Shown one piece after another: positions 26,179-35,479 of a DNA stretch of 64,000 bases. The stretch spans positions 248,001 through 312,000 of the forward strand of contig NZ_CP007220.1 of the NCBI RefSeq assembly GCF_001632805.1. Reading direction: 5' to 3'. How positions within the stretch are numbered: the stretch's first letter is position 1; each line of letters opens with the position of its first letter. The notes beneath the pieces are model-generated. The model searched no databases. It had not been told where the DNA came from and saw only the letters and a list, made by a program, of their open reading frames with translations. A program made the translations under genes and the position numbers. This DNA comes from Mycobacteroides chelonae CCUG 47445. Its GTDB lineage: Bacteria; Actinomycetota; Actinomycetes; Mycobacteriales; Mycobacteriaceae.

Positions 26179-27558
26179 GTGCCGCCGTCGGGGACATGGG
26201 TACTGGCCGAGTTGCCTGATTACGCGCGGAACAATCCGCTGTACGCGGGCCCCTCTCTGATCCATGGCTGGTTTCCGGCGGCGATTCAGGTCGTGGCGGC
26301 GCTGGCCTTGGTGGTGGGGCTCTATCGCCGACCGCGCAGTTGGCTGCGGGTGTGGGTTCCGGGCGCCGCCCTATGCGGTGCGGGCACAGGCGCGCTGGCG
26401 TACTGGTACATCACCTCGCAGGGGATGGCGGATAACCCGCCTCCGCTCATGTTGTGGATCTGGATCGGTTTTGCCGCAGCGGCTTTGGTCGTCACGTTCG
26501 TCGGCTGGGTGGGCGCGCGATGGCTGCGCCGCGGAGTGATGGTGCTGGCCGCTCCACTGTGCCTGCTGGCCGCGTTGACCGTACTGAATCAGTGGATCGA
26601 CTACTACGACACGTTGCGTCTTGCGTGGGCCGCGGTGACCGCCGGTCCATTGCCCGGTGAGACCGATATGGCTGCGGTACAGGATCTGAAGGGTAAGGGC
26701 CTCACGGCAACGGGGCGGGTGGTTCCGGTCGACATCCCGGAGGATGTTGCGGGCTTCCAACACCGAACCGAGTACGTCTATCTGCCGCCCGCCTGGTTCG
26801 CGAGTCCCGCGCCGCCGAAACTTCCCGTGCTGGTCATGATTTCCGGGGCGTGGTCGACACCGGCCGACTGGGTACGTCAGGGGAACGCCGCCGGAGCCAT
26901 GGACCGCTTCGCGCAGTCTCATGACGGAGTCAGCCCGGTACTGGTCTTCGTTGATACCGGTGGAACCTTCAACAATGACACCGAATGTGTGGACGGTCCG
27001 CGTGGAAACGTGGCCGCTCACGTCACCAAAGAAGTTATTCCATACGTGAATTCGGAATTCGAGACGAGTTCAAACCCTGAGAACTGGGGCGTCGCCGGGT
27101 GGTCGATGGGCGGCACGTGCGCGGCCGATCTGGTCATCACCCACCCGGAGCTGTTTCACTCCTTCATCGATATGGCCGGTGACCTCACCCCGAATGCGGG
27201 CACCAAGGAGCAGACCGTGGAGCGGCTCTACGGCGGCGACGAAAGGCAATGGGCACTGTTCGACACGCTCACGGCCTTACACAGTCACCGTCGATACCAG
27301 GACGTGGCGGGGTGGCTGGACGTCTCGACAACCGCGAAGATCTGGGCGGGGCAGGAGCAGCTCACCGGCCCGATCGCGGCGGCCCGGCTGTGCGACGCGG
27401 CGGCGCCCGCGGGGATCGACTGCGCGGTGGTGAGGCGCACCGGCAACCACGATTGGGCGTATGCGCAGGAGGCGTTTGCCGAGGCGTTTCCATGGATCGC
27501 CGGTAGGCTCGGAACTCCCGGGGTGCCACGGGCCCCGCTGCCCGCACCTAACATGTGA
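26179..27558 (+). CDS. Membrane-anchored esterase (antigen 85/esterase D-like fold)
   Basis: About 459 residues from the GTG at 26179; the frame is open further upstream (26053), so the start is uncertain. Three to four hydrophobic helices span about residues 20-145. They are followed by an extracellular alpha/beta hydrolase domain of the esterase/mycolyltransferase type. The nucleophile is in GVAGWSMGGTCA, and the catalytic His is probably in TGNHDWAYA. Similar membrane-anchored esterases occur across mycolate-containing actinobacteria. The substrate could be an acylated envelope glycan, but this is not shown. Confidence 0.75.
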   Translation: MPPSGTWVLAELPDYARNNPLYAGPSLIHGWFPAAIQVVAALALVVGLYRRPRSWLRVWVPGAALCGAGTGALAYWYITSQGMADNPPPLMLWIWIGFAAAALVVTFVGWVGARWLRRGVMVLAAPLCLLAALTVLNQWIDYYDTLRLAWAAVTAGPLPGETDMAAVQDLKGKGLTATGRVVPVDIPEDVAGFQHRTEYVYLPPAWFASPAPPKLPVLVMISGAWSTPADWVRQGNAAGAMDRFAQSHDGVSPVLVFVDTGGTFNNDTECVDGPRGNVAAHVTKEVIPYVNSEFETSSNPENWGVAGWSMGGTCAADLVITHPELFHSFIDMAGDLTPNAGTKEQTVERLYGGDERQWALFDTLTALHSHRRYQDVAGWLDVSTTAKIWAGQEQLTGPIAAARLCDAAAPAGIDCAVVRRTGNHDWAYAQEAFAEAFPWIAGRLGTPGVPRAPLPAPNM

Positions 27559-27624
27559 ATAGCAAGCATTGGCAACGTAATCCGTCACATTGTGGGCGCG
27601 CGAGACATACCGCAAGATGTGTGC

Positions 27625-28599
27625 ATGCGCGCCGCCTACATCGAGCAGCGGGGACCAGCCGAGAACATCCGGTACGGCACGCTTCCCGAACCCGTCATCT
27701 CGCCCGATGAAGTGCTCGTCAAGGTCGACGCGGTTGCGGTCAACCCAGTAGATACCTTTGTGCGTTCGGGCTCGTACCCCACCGTGATTCCACTGCCGTT
27801 TGTGGTGGGACGCGACCTGGTGGGTACGGTCGCGCAGCCGTCCGGGGGATTTCGGGCCGGTGATCGGGTGTGGTGCACAAGCCTCGGATATGACGGACGG
27901 CAAGGTGCCACAGCGGAATTCGCCGCAGTTCCAGTGGACAGGTTGTACGGGTTACCCGCGGATGTAGACCCGCTGGCGGCCGTCGCGGTGGCACACCCCG
28001 CCTCTACCGCCTACCTGGCGACCGCCGAGTACGGCGAGATCAAGGCAGGGGAGACGGTGCTTATCGTCGGCGCCGGGGGAAACGTGGGGTCCGCGGCCGT
28101 CGCCCTGGCGGCGCGATCCGGCGCCACAGTGATCGCGGTGGCATCGTCGCGGAGCCGGGACAGATGCCTGCAACTGGGCGCACACGAGGTGCATGACTAC
28201 GCCGCCGACTGGGTACCGCTGGTCAGCAAGACCCATCACGGCGCGATCGACATCTACGTTGACACCTCGGGTGTCAACGACGTTGTCGCGGCGGTGGATC
28301 TGCTTGCACCGCATGGTCGAATCGTCCTGATATCGGGTGATGGAACTCCGCAGACACAGCGGCCAGTCCCACTCGGGCCGCTGTACCGCAAGAGTGGGTC
28401 CATTCGCGGGTTTGTCATGTCCAGGGCCTCGACCCACCAACTCGCCACCGCGGCCCAACGCATGGCCGACTTGCTCACCGAGGGCGAGCTTGTTCCGAAT
28501 GCCATTGACTTGATGCAATTTTCGGAGGCCGCGAGGGCTCATCGGCGTATCGAGACCGAAGTCATGGGCGGCACCCGCCTCGTTTTGCTTCCTGCCTGA
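27625..28599 (+). CDS. Zinc-independent MDR-family oxidoreductase (quinone reductase-like)
   Basis: A 324-residue medium-chain dehydrogenase/reductase. It has the quinone-oxidoreductase layout: MRAAYIEQRGPAENIRYG opening, VDAVAVNPVDTFVRSG, then the nucleotide-binding VGAGGNVGSAAVALA motif. The catalytic zinc ligands of alcohol dehydrogenases are absent, as is usual in this branch. ATG at 27625 chosen over a GTG at 27592. It may belong to the biosynthetic locus downstream, but a separate promoter motif lies between them, so membership is unproven. Confidence 0.8.
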   Translation: MRAAYIEQRGPAENIRYGTLPEPVISPDEVLVKVDAVAVNPVDTFVRSGSYPTVIPLPFVVGRDLVGTVAQPSGGFRAGDRVWCTSLGYDGRQGATAEFAAVPVDRLYGLPADVDPLAAVAVAHPASTAYLATAEYGEIKAGETVLIVGAGGNVGSAAVALAARSGATVIAVASSRSRDRCLQLGAHEVHDYAADWVPLVSKTHHGAIDIYVDTSGVNDVVAAVDLLAPHGRIVLISGDGTPQTQRPVPLGPLYRKSGSIRGFVMSRASTHQLATAAQRMADLLTEGELVPNAIDLMQFSEAARAHRRIETEVMGGTRLVLLPA

Positions 28600-28641
28600 T
28601 TCCCGGCCACGACCAGGCGTTTGCTTCTATCCGGCTCCTGG

Positions 28642-28673
28642 ACTTGACGGACCCGAAAACCAACTTGACGGAC
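28642..28673 (+). promoter_or_regulatory. Direct repeat ACTTGACGGAC, candidate promoter/operator of operon 1
   Basis: Two perfect copies of the 11-mer ACTTGACGGAC (28642-28652 and 28663-28673) lie 21 bp apart, two helical turns, in the 124-bp gap before the SRPBCC gene. A matching CTTGACGG occurs upstream of the PucR-like gene and of the carboxylesterase gene. The motif includes TTGACG, close to a -35 hexamer, so it may be a promoter element, an activator site, or both. Confidence 0.55.
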
Positions 28674-28723
28674 CTTCCGTGGATACATCGCTGCCCCCTA
28701 CCGCCGGTGCCAGCCTTTGATGC

Positions 28724-29272
28724 GTGAGCCTCTTCGAAATCGAAACCAGCGCCTTCTGCACCGCCTCCCCCGACGAGCTGTACGCATTGGTCAGTGACCT
28801 CCCCGAGAGTGGTCGCTGGAGCCCTGAATGCATTGGTGGACAATGGATATCAGGCGAGCCGGGCCAGGTTGGCGCCCGCTTCCGTGGAAACAACAACCGT
28901 GCGACCGACGTCGTCGCCTGGGCGCCCGTAGTGCGCGGCGGTTGGCAGACCGAAAGCGAGATTGTGGCGGCCGAAGCGCCGAAGCAATTCAGCTGGTCGA
29001 TCCTGAACCGTTCCGGTGAGCTACAGGAGAGCGTCTGGAGCTACTTCGTCGACGCTGCCGAGGGCGGATCGATCCTGCGGCACCACTACCGGATGGGCAG
29101 GCCCACCGAGGGCATCACCGAAATCATGTCGCACCTCGACGAAGAGGGTAAGGAACGCTTTGTCCGCGAATGGGGCGACAAACTCCGTGTCGATATGCAG
29201 GCCACCGTGGACGCCATCTCGCGTATCACCGAGGAAGCCAGTATTACCCAGAAAGCCGGAGTATCCCAATGA
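28724..29272 (+). CDS. SRPBCC (polyketide cyclase/dehydrase-like) protein
   Basis: A 182-residue START-fold protein. FEIETSAFCTASPDELYALVSDLPESGRWSP (in two parts) is the usual first strand plus helix pair, and the C-terminal helix is RFVREWGDKLRVDMQATVDAI. Members bind hydrophobic small molecules, and some act as cyclases or dehydratases in aromatic metabolite pathways. It is the first gene after the repeated motif, starts with GTG, and overlaps the AMP-ligase gene by 4 bp. I infer a ligand-binding or cyclase role in the cluster. Confidence 0.75.
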   Translation: MSLFEIETSAFCTASPDELYALVSDLPESGRWSPECIGGQWISGEPGQVGARFRGNNNRATDVVAWAPVVRGGWQTESEIVAAEAPKQFSWSILNRSGELQESVWSYFVDAAEGGSILRHHYRMGRPTEGITEIMSHLDEEGKERFVREWGDKLRVDMQATVDAISRITEEASITQKAGVSQ

Positions 29273-30834
29273 TTCTGCAGCGCATCGGAAACCGCGGTAT
29301 CAAGCTCGGTGCGCTCTTCGAGCGCGCGGCACGTAAGCATCCCTCCAACACGCTGACCCTGGACCATCGACCTTCGCTGGCCCCGCAACTGGAAGGCACG
29401 TCGACCATCGCTCAGGTGGCGGCGGCTGTTGACGACATCGGCCGGCGGCTACGTGCCGCCGGTGTCGCGCCGGGAGACAAGCTGGTTATCCATAAGTCCG
29501 ACGGTTTCGACATCACACTGGCGGCCTGTGCCGCGGCCCGCATCGGTGCGGTGCCGGTTCTGTTGTCCCCCAAACTCGATGGCCCGACGGTAGCGACCCT
29601 CATTGGCCGCGTCGGCAATCCCACCCTGCTTACCGATGCCGCCAAACTGGATGGCGACTTGGCGGGGCAGCCCATCGCCGAGCTCACCTCCCGCGTGCTG
29701 CTCGCCGAAGGCGAGCATCCCCAGGCTGTGACGCTGTCGGGACTCACACCCGCCGCGGCCGCACCCGCCGTCGTACCCAGCCCGCACGACCCCGCACTCA
29801 TCACCCACACCTCCGGCACCACCGGGGTGCCAAAGCTTGCCGTGCACACCAACTTCACCTTCGAGGCGCGGTATCGGCCACAGGCCGCCGTGGCGGCCCT
29901 GGTACGCCGCCGCGAACCCCTGGTCATTCATGTTTCCTTCGTACATTCACGCCTGGTGACGGCGCTGGCCATCGCGATTCTTCGCGGCTTCCCCGTGGTG
30001 GTGCTGGTCGACGACGAACCCGAGCACGCCGCGGAGATCTTCCTGCGGGTAAAGCCGGGAATCCTTGAGGCCCACCCGAACACATTTATCAACTGGGAAG
30101 TGCTGGCCGACGATCCGCGGCGGCCGCTGGCCTCGGTCAAGTACTTCAGCAGCACCTTCGATGCCATTCACCCGCGCACCGTGCGTACCCTGCTGGCGGC
30201 TACGCAGCGCCGGCGCCCGCTCTTCGGGCAGCTCTACGGTCAAAGTGAGGTGGGGCCGATCGTCGCACGTGGCTTCAGTCGCCTGCGCTCTGCCGATTCC
30301 GATGGACGGTGCGTTGGCTACCCGTTCCCGGGCATGACCGATGTGCGGATCGTGTCGCGCAATGGGCAGCCGCCTTCAGCGGAGAACCCCGGTTACATCG
30401 AGGTGCGCACCGATGGGCGAATCCGTACTTACCTCGGCGAGCAAGATCGTTACGACAAGCAACTCGACGACGGTTGGTGGCGGATGGGCGATGTCGGCTA
30501 CCGCACCCGTTGGGGCTGCATCCACCTACTGGACCGTGAGGTCGACCTCATCGACGGCTTCGGCAGCACCCTGGCCGCCGAGGATCGCCTGTTCCTGGCG
30601 GTGGATGAACTCACCGAGGTAATCATCGTCGCCGGCCCCGGCGGGCTCGCGCAACCGGTCGTGTGCACGAAAAACGATGTGCCACTTAACCTTAATGCAT
30701 GGGACGCGGCAGCGGCTCAGTTACCGCCGATGGCTCCGCCGTTGCATCTGCGTCTTGACGAGCTGCCGCAAACAGCGACCACCAAAATCAAGAGACTGGA
30801 ATTGTCGGCGCGGATCGGCGCGGGGGCCATCTGA
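29269..30834 (+). CDS. AMP-forming acid ligase (FadD-like; possible diazotase)
   Basis: A 521-residue ANL-superfamily enzyme. The ATP loop is THTSGTTGVPKLAVH, A5 is YGQSEVGP, A7 is WWRMGDVGYR, A8 is LLDREVDLIDGFG, and the catalytic A10 lysine is near the end in ATTKIKRLEL. It should adenylate a carboxylic acid and join it to CoA or another acceptor. In this operon, beside nitrous-acid-type genes, it may instead act like CreM/CmaA6, ligase homologues that use ATP to activate nitrite and diazotise an aromatic amine. The sequence alone does not separate these roles. It overlaps both neighbours. Confidence 0.85.
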   Translation: MILQRIGNRGIKLGALFERAARKHPSNTLTLDHRPSLAPQLEGTSTIAQVAAAVDDIGRRLRAAGVAPGDKLVIHKSDGFDITLAACAAARIGAVPVLLSPKLDGPTVATLIGRVGNPTLLTDAAKLDGDLAGQPIAELTSRVLLAEGEHPQAVTLSGLTPAAAAPAVVPSPHDPALITHTSGTTGVPKLAVHTNFTFEARYRPQAAVAALVRRREPLVIHVSFVHSRLVTALAIAILRGFPVVVLVDDEPEHAAEIFLRVKPGILEAHPNTFINWEVLADDPRRPLASVKYFSSTFDAIHPRTVRTLLAATQRRRPLFGQLYGQSEVGPIVARGFSRLRSADSDGRCVGYPFPGMTDVRIVSRNGQPPSAENPGYIEVRTDGRIRTYLGEQDRYDKQLDDGWWRMGDVGYRTRWGCIHLLDREVDLIDGFGSTLAAEDRLFLAVDELTEVIIVAGPGGLAQPVVCTKNDVPLNLNAWDAAAAQLPPMAPPLHLRLDELPQTATTKIKRLELSARIGAGAI

Positions 30835-32039
30835 TGTCGCGGCTCGTTGTGGTCGGCGGCGGTATCGGCGGCCTTGCCATTGCCTTGAGTGCCGCAGCCT
30901 CCGGTAACGACGTGGTCGTGTTGGAGAGGGCGCGCGAGTTCGCCGAGATCGGTGCTGGTATCCAGCTTGCACCCAATGGATTACGCGCTCTCAGCCTGCT
31001 CGGTGTAGGTGACAAGATTGAGCGCATCGGAGTCCAGGTCGATTCGTTGCGGCTCTTCGACGCCACCGTCGATCGGTTGATCAACACGATGAGCCTGGGT
31101 GCGGACTACCAGCATCGCTTCGACAGCCCCTACCTGGTCGTGCACCGCGCCGAGCTGCACCGCATCCTGGTGGAGGCGTGCGCCTCGGATCCACGTATCG
31201 AACTACGCAGCCGTAGTGAGGTATTCGGATACCAACAGGATGCCGGGGGAGTGCGCGCACTGCTCGCCGACGGCACCAGCGTGGACGGCGATGGTCTCAT
31301 CGGCGCCGACGGCATCAACTCGTCAATCCGGCGGGCACTGCTCGACGACGGTGAACCGCGAGTCGCCGGTATCACGGTGTACCGCACCACGGTGCCCATC
31401 GACCAGGTTGACGAGAGCCTGCAATCCAACTCGGTCACCTGGTGGACCGGGCCCGGGTGCCATCTGGTGACCTATCCCATCGCGGGGGGCTCACTGCTGA
31501 ATCTGGCGGCAAGCCGTACCGATGGCGTCACACAGGCGTTTTCAGGCGTCGAAGTCAGTGAGGCGCGTGTGTTGCGGGAGCTGGCGCCGTTGCGTGGAAC
31601 GGCCCGCAGCCTGCTCGAACTGGGGCGGGAATGGAGATCCTGGGCGCTCGTGGACCGCGACCCGGTGCGGCAGTGGTCGGATGGCCGCGTCGTGTTGCTG
31701 GGCGATGCGGCGCATCCCATGCTGCACTACGCGGCGCAGGGTGCCAGCCAGGCACTGGAGGACGCGGTGGTTCTCGGCGCGCTCATCGGCGCGGACCCAG
31801 ACAGGCTGCCCGGCAGATTCACCAGGTACGTCGAGGCGCGGCGTGACCGCACCGCCGATGTGACACTCGCGGCGCGGGACAGCATCGGCATCTGGCATGC
31901 GGCGGGCGACGCCGCCGTCGAACGTAACGAGAAATTGGGTGCCATGCGTGATTCCGATCTGCATGACGAGTTGGCCTGGATGCATGGTGACACCGATTTC
32001 GGGCTAGCGGCAGTCACCTCGGCGGTAGGGGCGCGATAA
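30834..32039 (+). CDS. Class A FAD-dependent aromatic monooxygenase
   Basis: A 401-residue single-component flavin hydroxylase of the salicylate/3-hydroxybenzoate hydroxylase group. The three fingerprints are complete: GGGIGGLAIALS near the N-terminus, the middle GADGINSSIR segment, and LLGDAAHPMLHYAAQGASQALED. It uses NAD(P)H and oxygen to hydroxylate an electron-rich ring, sometimes with loss of a carboxylate. The product of the second operon (3-hydroxyanthranilate or a derivative) is a plausible substrate. It starts one base inside the ligase stop. Confidence 0.88.
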   Translation: MSRLVVVGGGIGGLAIALSAAASGNDVVVLERAREFAEIGAGIQLAPNGLRALSLLGVGDKIERIGVQVDSLRLFDATVDRLINTMSLGADYQHRFDSPYLVVHRAELHRILVEACASDPRIELRSRSEVFGYQQDAGGVRALLADGTSVDGDGLIGADGINSSIRRALLDDGEPRVAGITVYRTTVPIDQVDESLQSNSVTWWTGPGCHLVTYPIAGGSLLNLAASRTDGVTQAFSGVEVSEARVLRELAPLRGTARSLLELGREWRSWALVDRDPVRQWSDGRVVLLGDAAHPMLHYAAQGASQALEDAVVLGALIGADPDRLPGRFTRYVEARRDRTADVTLAARDSIGIWHAAGDAAVERNEKLGAMRDSDLHDELAWMHGDTDFGLAAVTSAVGAR

Positions 32040-33980
32040 ATGTCGAACCAACAGATATGCATCATCGGTGCGGGACCGCGCGGTCTGGCGGTGCTGGAGC
32101 GTCTGTGCGCCAACGAGCGTCAAGCGCCCAGCGCGGACCGAATCGTCGTGCACGTTGTCGATCCCTACTCCCCGGGCGCCGGATCCGTCTGGCGCACCGA
32201 TCAGTCCTGGCATCTGTTGATGAACACCGTGGCATCACAAATCACCGTGTTCACCGACGACAGCGTGGCCATCGAGGGGCCCATCGAACCGGGGCCAACG
32301 CTCTACGAGTGGGCACAGAGCCTTGCCCTGCTGGGTGATCCGTCCCGCAGCGGTGAGAAGGCCATCGCGGAGGCACGCACGCTGCGATCCAACTCCTATC
32401 CCACGCGCGCCCTCTACGGGCATTACCTCAGCGACAGTTTCGCCCGTGTCGTCGGGTGGGCGCCCGAGCATCTGACGGTGCGGGTGCATCGATCCCGTGC
32501 GGTGGCGTTGGCAGACACCCACGGTGATATCGATGGGCCGCAGGGGGTTCGGCTGGAGGATGGGACCAGGTTGCATGACCTCAGTGCCGTTATTCTCGCC
32601 GTCGGTCATGTGCCCGCGGGTCTGCGTCCCGGCGAGGCGCGAGCAGCTTCCCTAGCCCGTATCCACGGGCTGACCTACGTCACACCGGCGAACCCAGCCG
32701 ATATCGATCTGTCCTCCATCAAAGCCGGTGAGCCCGTGGCGGTTCGGGGTCTGGGTCTGAACTTCTTCGACTATATGGCGTTGTTGACGGTAGGTCGGGG
32801 CGGAAAGTTTCTCCGGGACAACGGCGATGAAGGAGGGCGACTGGTGTATCGCCCGTCGGGGCAGGAACCGATTCTGTACGCCAGCTCGCGCCGGGGGATC
32901 CCCTATCACGCACGCGGTGAGAATCAGAAGGGATCCTCGGGTCGTTATTTCCCGCGGTTGCTCACGGTGGAGCGCATCGCTCAGCTTCGCGAGAATCTCG
33001 GCGGTCTCCTACAGTTCCGCCGTGACCTGTGGCCGCTCATCGCGCGAGAGGTGGAATGCGTCTACTACGAAGGGCATCTGACGCAGCGGGGGCTGCCGGT
33101 GCAAGCCTTTTCCGAGCGGTACCTGAACGCTGACGAGAGCGAACTACACGCAATCTTGTCCGATCATGACCTGCTCGAGATCGCGTGGGAATGGGACGAC
33201 CTCGATCGCCCGTGGGGGAAGCGCACGTTCAGCGGCCCGGACGAATTCACCGCATGGATTCTCGAGCACCTGCGTGCCGATGTGGTGATGGCCCGCGAGG
33301 GCAATGTCGACGGTCCGGTGAAGGCCGCACTGGATGTGTTGCGGGACCTGCGCAATGAGATTCGGCTCGCGGTGGACCACGGTGGGCTCGACGGTAAGTC
33401 GTACCGGGATGAGTTGGAGAGCTGGTACACCCCGTTGAATGCCTTCCTGTCTATCGGCCCTCCGGCCCAGCGGATTGAAGAGATCATCGCGCTGGTGGAG
33501 GCCGGGGTCATGCATCTGGTGGGACCACAGATGCAGGTGCGCTTCGACACTCATGATCCGGCTGTGGTCATCGAGTCACCCCTGGTGCCGGGGTCGGCCG
33601 TCAGGACGCGCAGTCTCATCGAGGCGCGATTGCATGAGCCGGATCTGCGCCGCAGCAGTGACCCCTTGCTGATGTTCCTGCAGGAGACCGGGCAATGCCG
33701 CCCTTACGAGATTCCCACCGATGATCACAAGGCCTACCAGACAAAGGGACTGGCGGTGACCGAGCGTCCTTATCGTTTGATCGGCGCCGACGGAAGAGTT
33801 CACCCGCGCCGGTTCGCCTACGGAGTTCCCACCGAGTCGGTGCACTGGGTCACCGCGGCGGGTATCAGGCCGGGAGTGGATTCGGTGACCCTGGGCGACG
33901 CCGATGCCATTGCGCGCGCCGCCTTGGCCAGCGCACCCAGCCCAGTCGCGGATGTGGGTGATCACGGAGTGTTGGTGTGA
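32040..33980 (+). CDS. Large FAD/NAD(P)-binding protein, candidate aspartate N-oxygenase (CreE-like)
   Basis: A 646-residue flavoprotein with an N-terminal Rossmann motif IIGAGPRGLAVLERL and a W-x-L-LMNTVASQITVFTD block, the FAD_NAD_binding_9 pattern. A second nucleotide-binding region is near residues 215-260 (VAVRGLGLNFFDYM). CreE and FzmM, which oxidise L-aspartate stepwise to nitrosuccinate, belong to flavoproteins of this kind and are encoded beside a fumarase-superfamily lyase. The next gene here is such a lyase and overlaps by 4 bp. The N-oxygenase role is therefore inferred from family and pairing, not from defined active-site residues. Confidence 0.7.
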   Translation: MSNQQICIIGAGPRGLAVLERLCANERQAPSADRIVVHVVDPYSPGAGSVWRTDQSWHLLMNTVASQITVFTDDSVAIEGPIEPGPTLYEWAQSLALLGDPSRSGEKAIAEARTLRSNSYPTRALYGHYLSDSFARVVGWAPEHLTVRVHRSRAVALADTHGDIDGPQGVRLEDGTRLHDLSAVILAVGHVPAGLRPGEARAASLARIHGLTYVTPANPADIDLSSIKAGEPVAVRGLGLNFFDYMALLTVGRGGKFLRDNGDEGGRLVYRPSGQEPILYASSRRGIPYHARGENQKGSSGRYFPRLLTVERIAQLRENLGGLLQFRRDLWPLIAREVECVYYEGHLTQRGLPVQAFSERYLNADESELHAILSDHDLLEIAWEWDDLDRPWGKRTFSGPDEFTAWILEHLRADVVMAREGNVDGPVKAALDVLRDLRNEIRLAVDHGGLDGKSYRDELESWYTPLNAFLSIGPPAQRIEEIIALVEAGVMHLVGPQMQVRFDTHDPAVVIESPLVPGSAVRTRSLIEARLHEPDLRRSSDPLLMFLQETGQCRPYEIPTDDHKAYQTKGLAVTERPYRLIGADGRVHPRRFAYGVPTESVHWVTAAGIRPGVDSVTLGDADAIARAALASAPSPVADVGDHGVLV

Positions 33981-35359
33981 GCGGTTTCCTGGAGACCGGG
34001 CTGCTCTCACCCGTCAGTGCCGGCACCGTCGCCGAGGCTGAACTGACGGATGCCGCGTGGCTGCAGGCGATGCTCGACGCGGAAGCCGCGCTGGCTGCCG
34101 CGCAGGCCGATATCGGAGTTCTGCCCAGGAGCGCAGCGGATGTCATCGCCAAGGCCGTGGCCACCCACGATATCGACGTCCGCGCCGTGGCACTGTCCGC
34201 GAGGGAGACGGCTAATCCCGTTGTGGGTCTGATCAAGGAACTGACCCGAGTGGTGGGTGAAATCGATCCGAGTGCAACCGATTACGTACACCGCGGGTCG
34301 ACCAGCCAGGACATCCTCGATACCGGTGCCATGATCCTGACCAAGCGCCTACTGGGACTCGTTGCCACGGACCTGGGATATGTGGCCGAGGCACTCGCCG
34401 TCCTGGCGGTCGAGCACAGGGACACCGTCATGGCCGCTCGCACACTGGCGGTGCAGGCAGTGCCGACGACATTCGGGCTCAAGGCATCTGGCTGGCGTGA
34501 GCTCGTTCTCGAGGCACGTACACGTGTGCTCGCGGTGGCCGGTGCCCTTCCGGTATCGCTCGGGGGCGCGGCGGGCACCCTGGCGGGGTACCTCGAATAC
34601 GCTGGACCGCAGGGCGCCGAACCCGGGGCGTTCGTCGAAAAGCTGAACGCCGCCTTCGCAACCCGGACCGGACTGGCCCCGTCTGGGTTGCCGTGGCACG
34701 CGTTACGCAGTCCGATAGCCGATATCGGTAGCACCACGGCGTTTGTGGCGGGTGCTCTCGGCAAGTTCGCCATCGACGTTCTGACGTTGAGTCGCACCGA
34801 GATCGCCGAAGTCGCCGAGCCGGCACCACCGGGGCGCGGGGTTTCCTCAGCCATGCCGCATAAGCGGAACCCGGTGTTGGCCACGATGATCCGATCGGCC
34901 GCACTACAGGTTCCGGCGCTGAGCATCATTCTCACGAACTCGTTGCTCAGTGAGGACGAACGGTCCGCAGGGGGGTGGCATGCGGAGTGGCTGGCTTTGC
35001 GTGAATGTCTGCGTCTCACCGGAGGCGCGGCACAGACGGCTGTCGATCTGAGCCGCGGACTGCAGGTACGTGCGCAGCGGATGTCGGACAACCTTGCGTT
35101 GCTCGGTGGACAGCCCTCGGCCGAGCGGCTGTCGGCGGCGCTATCCCCGAGACTGGGCAAGGGCGGTGCGAAGGCCGCCGTCTCCGCTGTGGTCGACGCG
35201 GCAGTCGCGCGCGGCGTGAGTTTGCGTGAGGTGGCTGTTGCCCAGCCCGAGATCACCGCGTGGTTGAGCGAGACCGAGATCGATGAACTGTTGGACCCGG
35301 TCACCTATGTCGGAGCTGCAGGTCAATTGGTTGAGGGGGTCATCGAGCGCCAATTCTGA
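33977..35359 (+). CDS. Fumarase/adenylosuccinate lyase-superfamily lyase, candidate nitrosuccinate lyase (CreD-like)
   Basis: A 460-residue lyase of the superfamily that includes 3-carboxy-cis,cis-muconate cycloisomerase (PcaB). The signature loop reads VSSAMPHKRNPV, and DYVHRGSTSQDILDT carries the first conserved block. No other beta-ketoadipate genes are nearby, so a protocatechuate role is unlikely. CreD/FzmL-type nitrosuccinate lyases have this ancestry and release nitrous acid plus fumarate from nitrosuccinate. GTG start overlaps the stop of the preceding flavoprotein, which suggests a tight functional pair. Last gene of operon 1. Confidence 0.75.
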   Translation: MSGFLETGLLSPVSAGTVAEAELTDAAWLQAMLDAEAALAAAQADIGVLPRSAADVIAKAVATHDIDVRAVALSARETANPVVGLIKELTRVVGEIDPSATDYVHRGSTSQDILDTGAMILTKRLLGLVATDLGYVAEALAVLAVEHRDTVMAARTLAVQAVPTTFGLKASGWRELVLEARTRVLAVAGALPVSLGGAAGTLAGYLEYAGPQGAEPGAFVEKLNAAFATRTGLAPSGLPWHALRSPIADIGSTTAFVAGALGKFAIDVLTLSRTEIAEVAEPAPPGRGVSSAMPHKRNPVLATMIRSAALQVPALSIILTNSLLSEDERSAGGWHAEWLALRECLRLTGGAAQTAVDLSRGLQVRAQRMSDNLALLGGQPSAERLSAALSPRLGKGGAKAAVSAVVDAAVARGVSLREVAVAQPEITAWLSETEIDELLDPVTYVGAAGQLVEGVIERQF

Positions 35360-35400
35360 GGTAGCCACCTGCGGGAATTTTCCCTCACGTCGATTCTTTG

Positions 35401-35431
35401 CGAACTGTTCGCGCGCAAGAGTCTTGACGGT
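35401..35431 (+). promoter_or_regulatory. CTTGACGG motif and CGAAC-T-GTTCG palindrome upstream of the PucR-like gene
   Basis: In the 120-bp gap before the regulator, a perfect CGAAC/GTTCG palindrome (35401-35411) is followed by CTTGACGGT (35423-35431). The second element matches the motif before operon 1 and before the esterase gene. It lies about 50 bp from the regulator start. This would allow autoregulation together with the cluster. Confidence 0.45.
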
Positions 35432-35479
35432 GCCATAGCCCGCCCTTACCGTTGCCACGCACACACGGCAGACGGGTAG

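Noticed and set aside
33977..35359. Protocatechuate (beta-ketoadipate) catabolism by a PcaB enzyme
   Set aside because: No dioxygenase, decarboxylase or CoA transferase of that pathway lies nearby, and the neighbour is an unrelated large flavoprotein.
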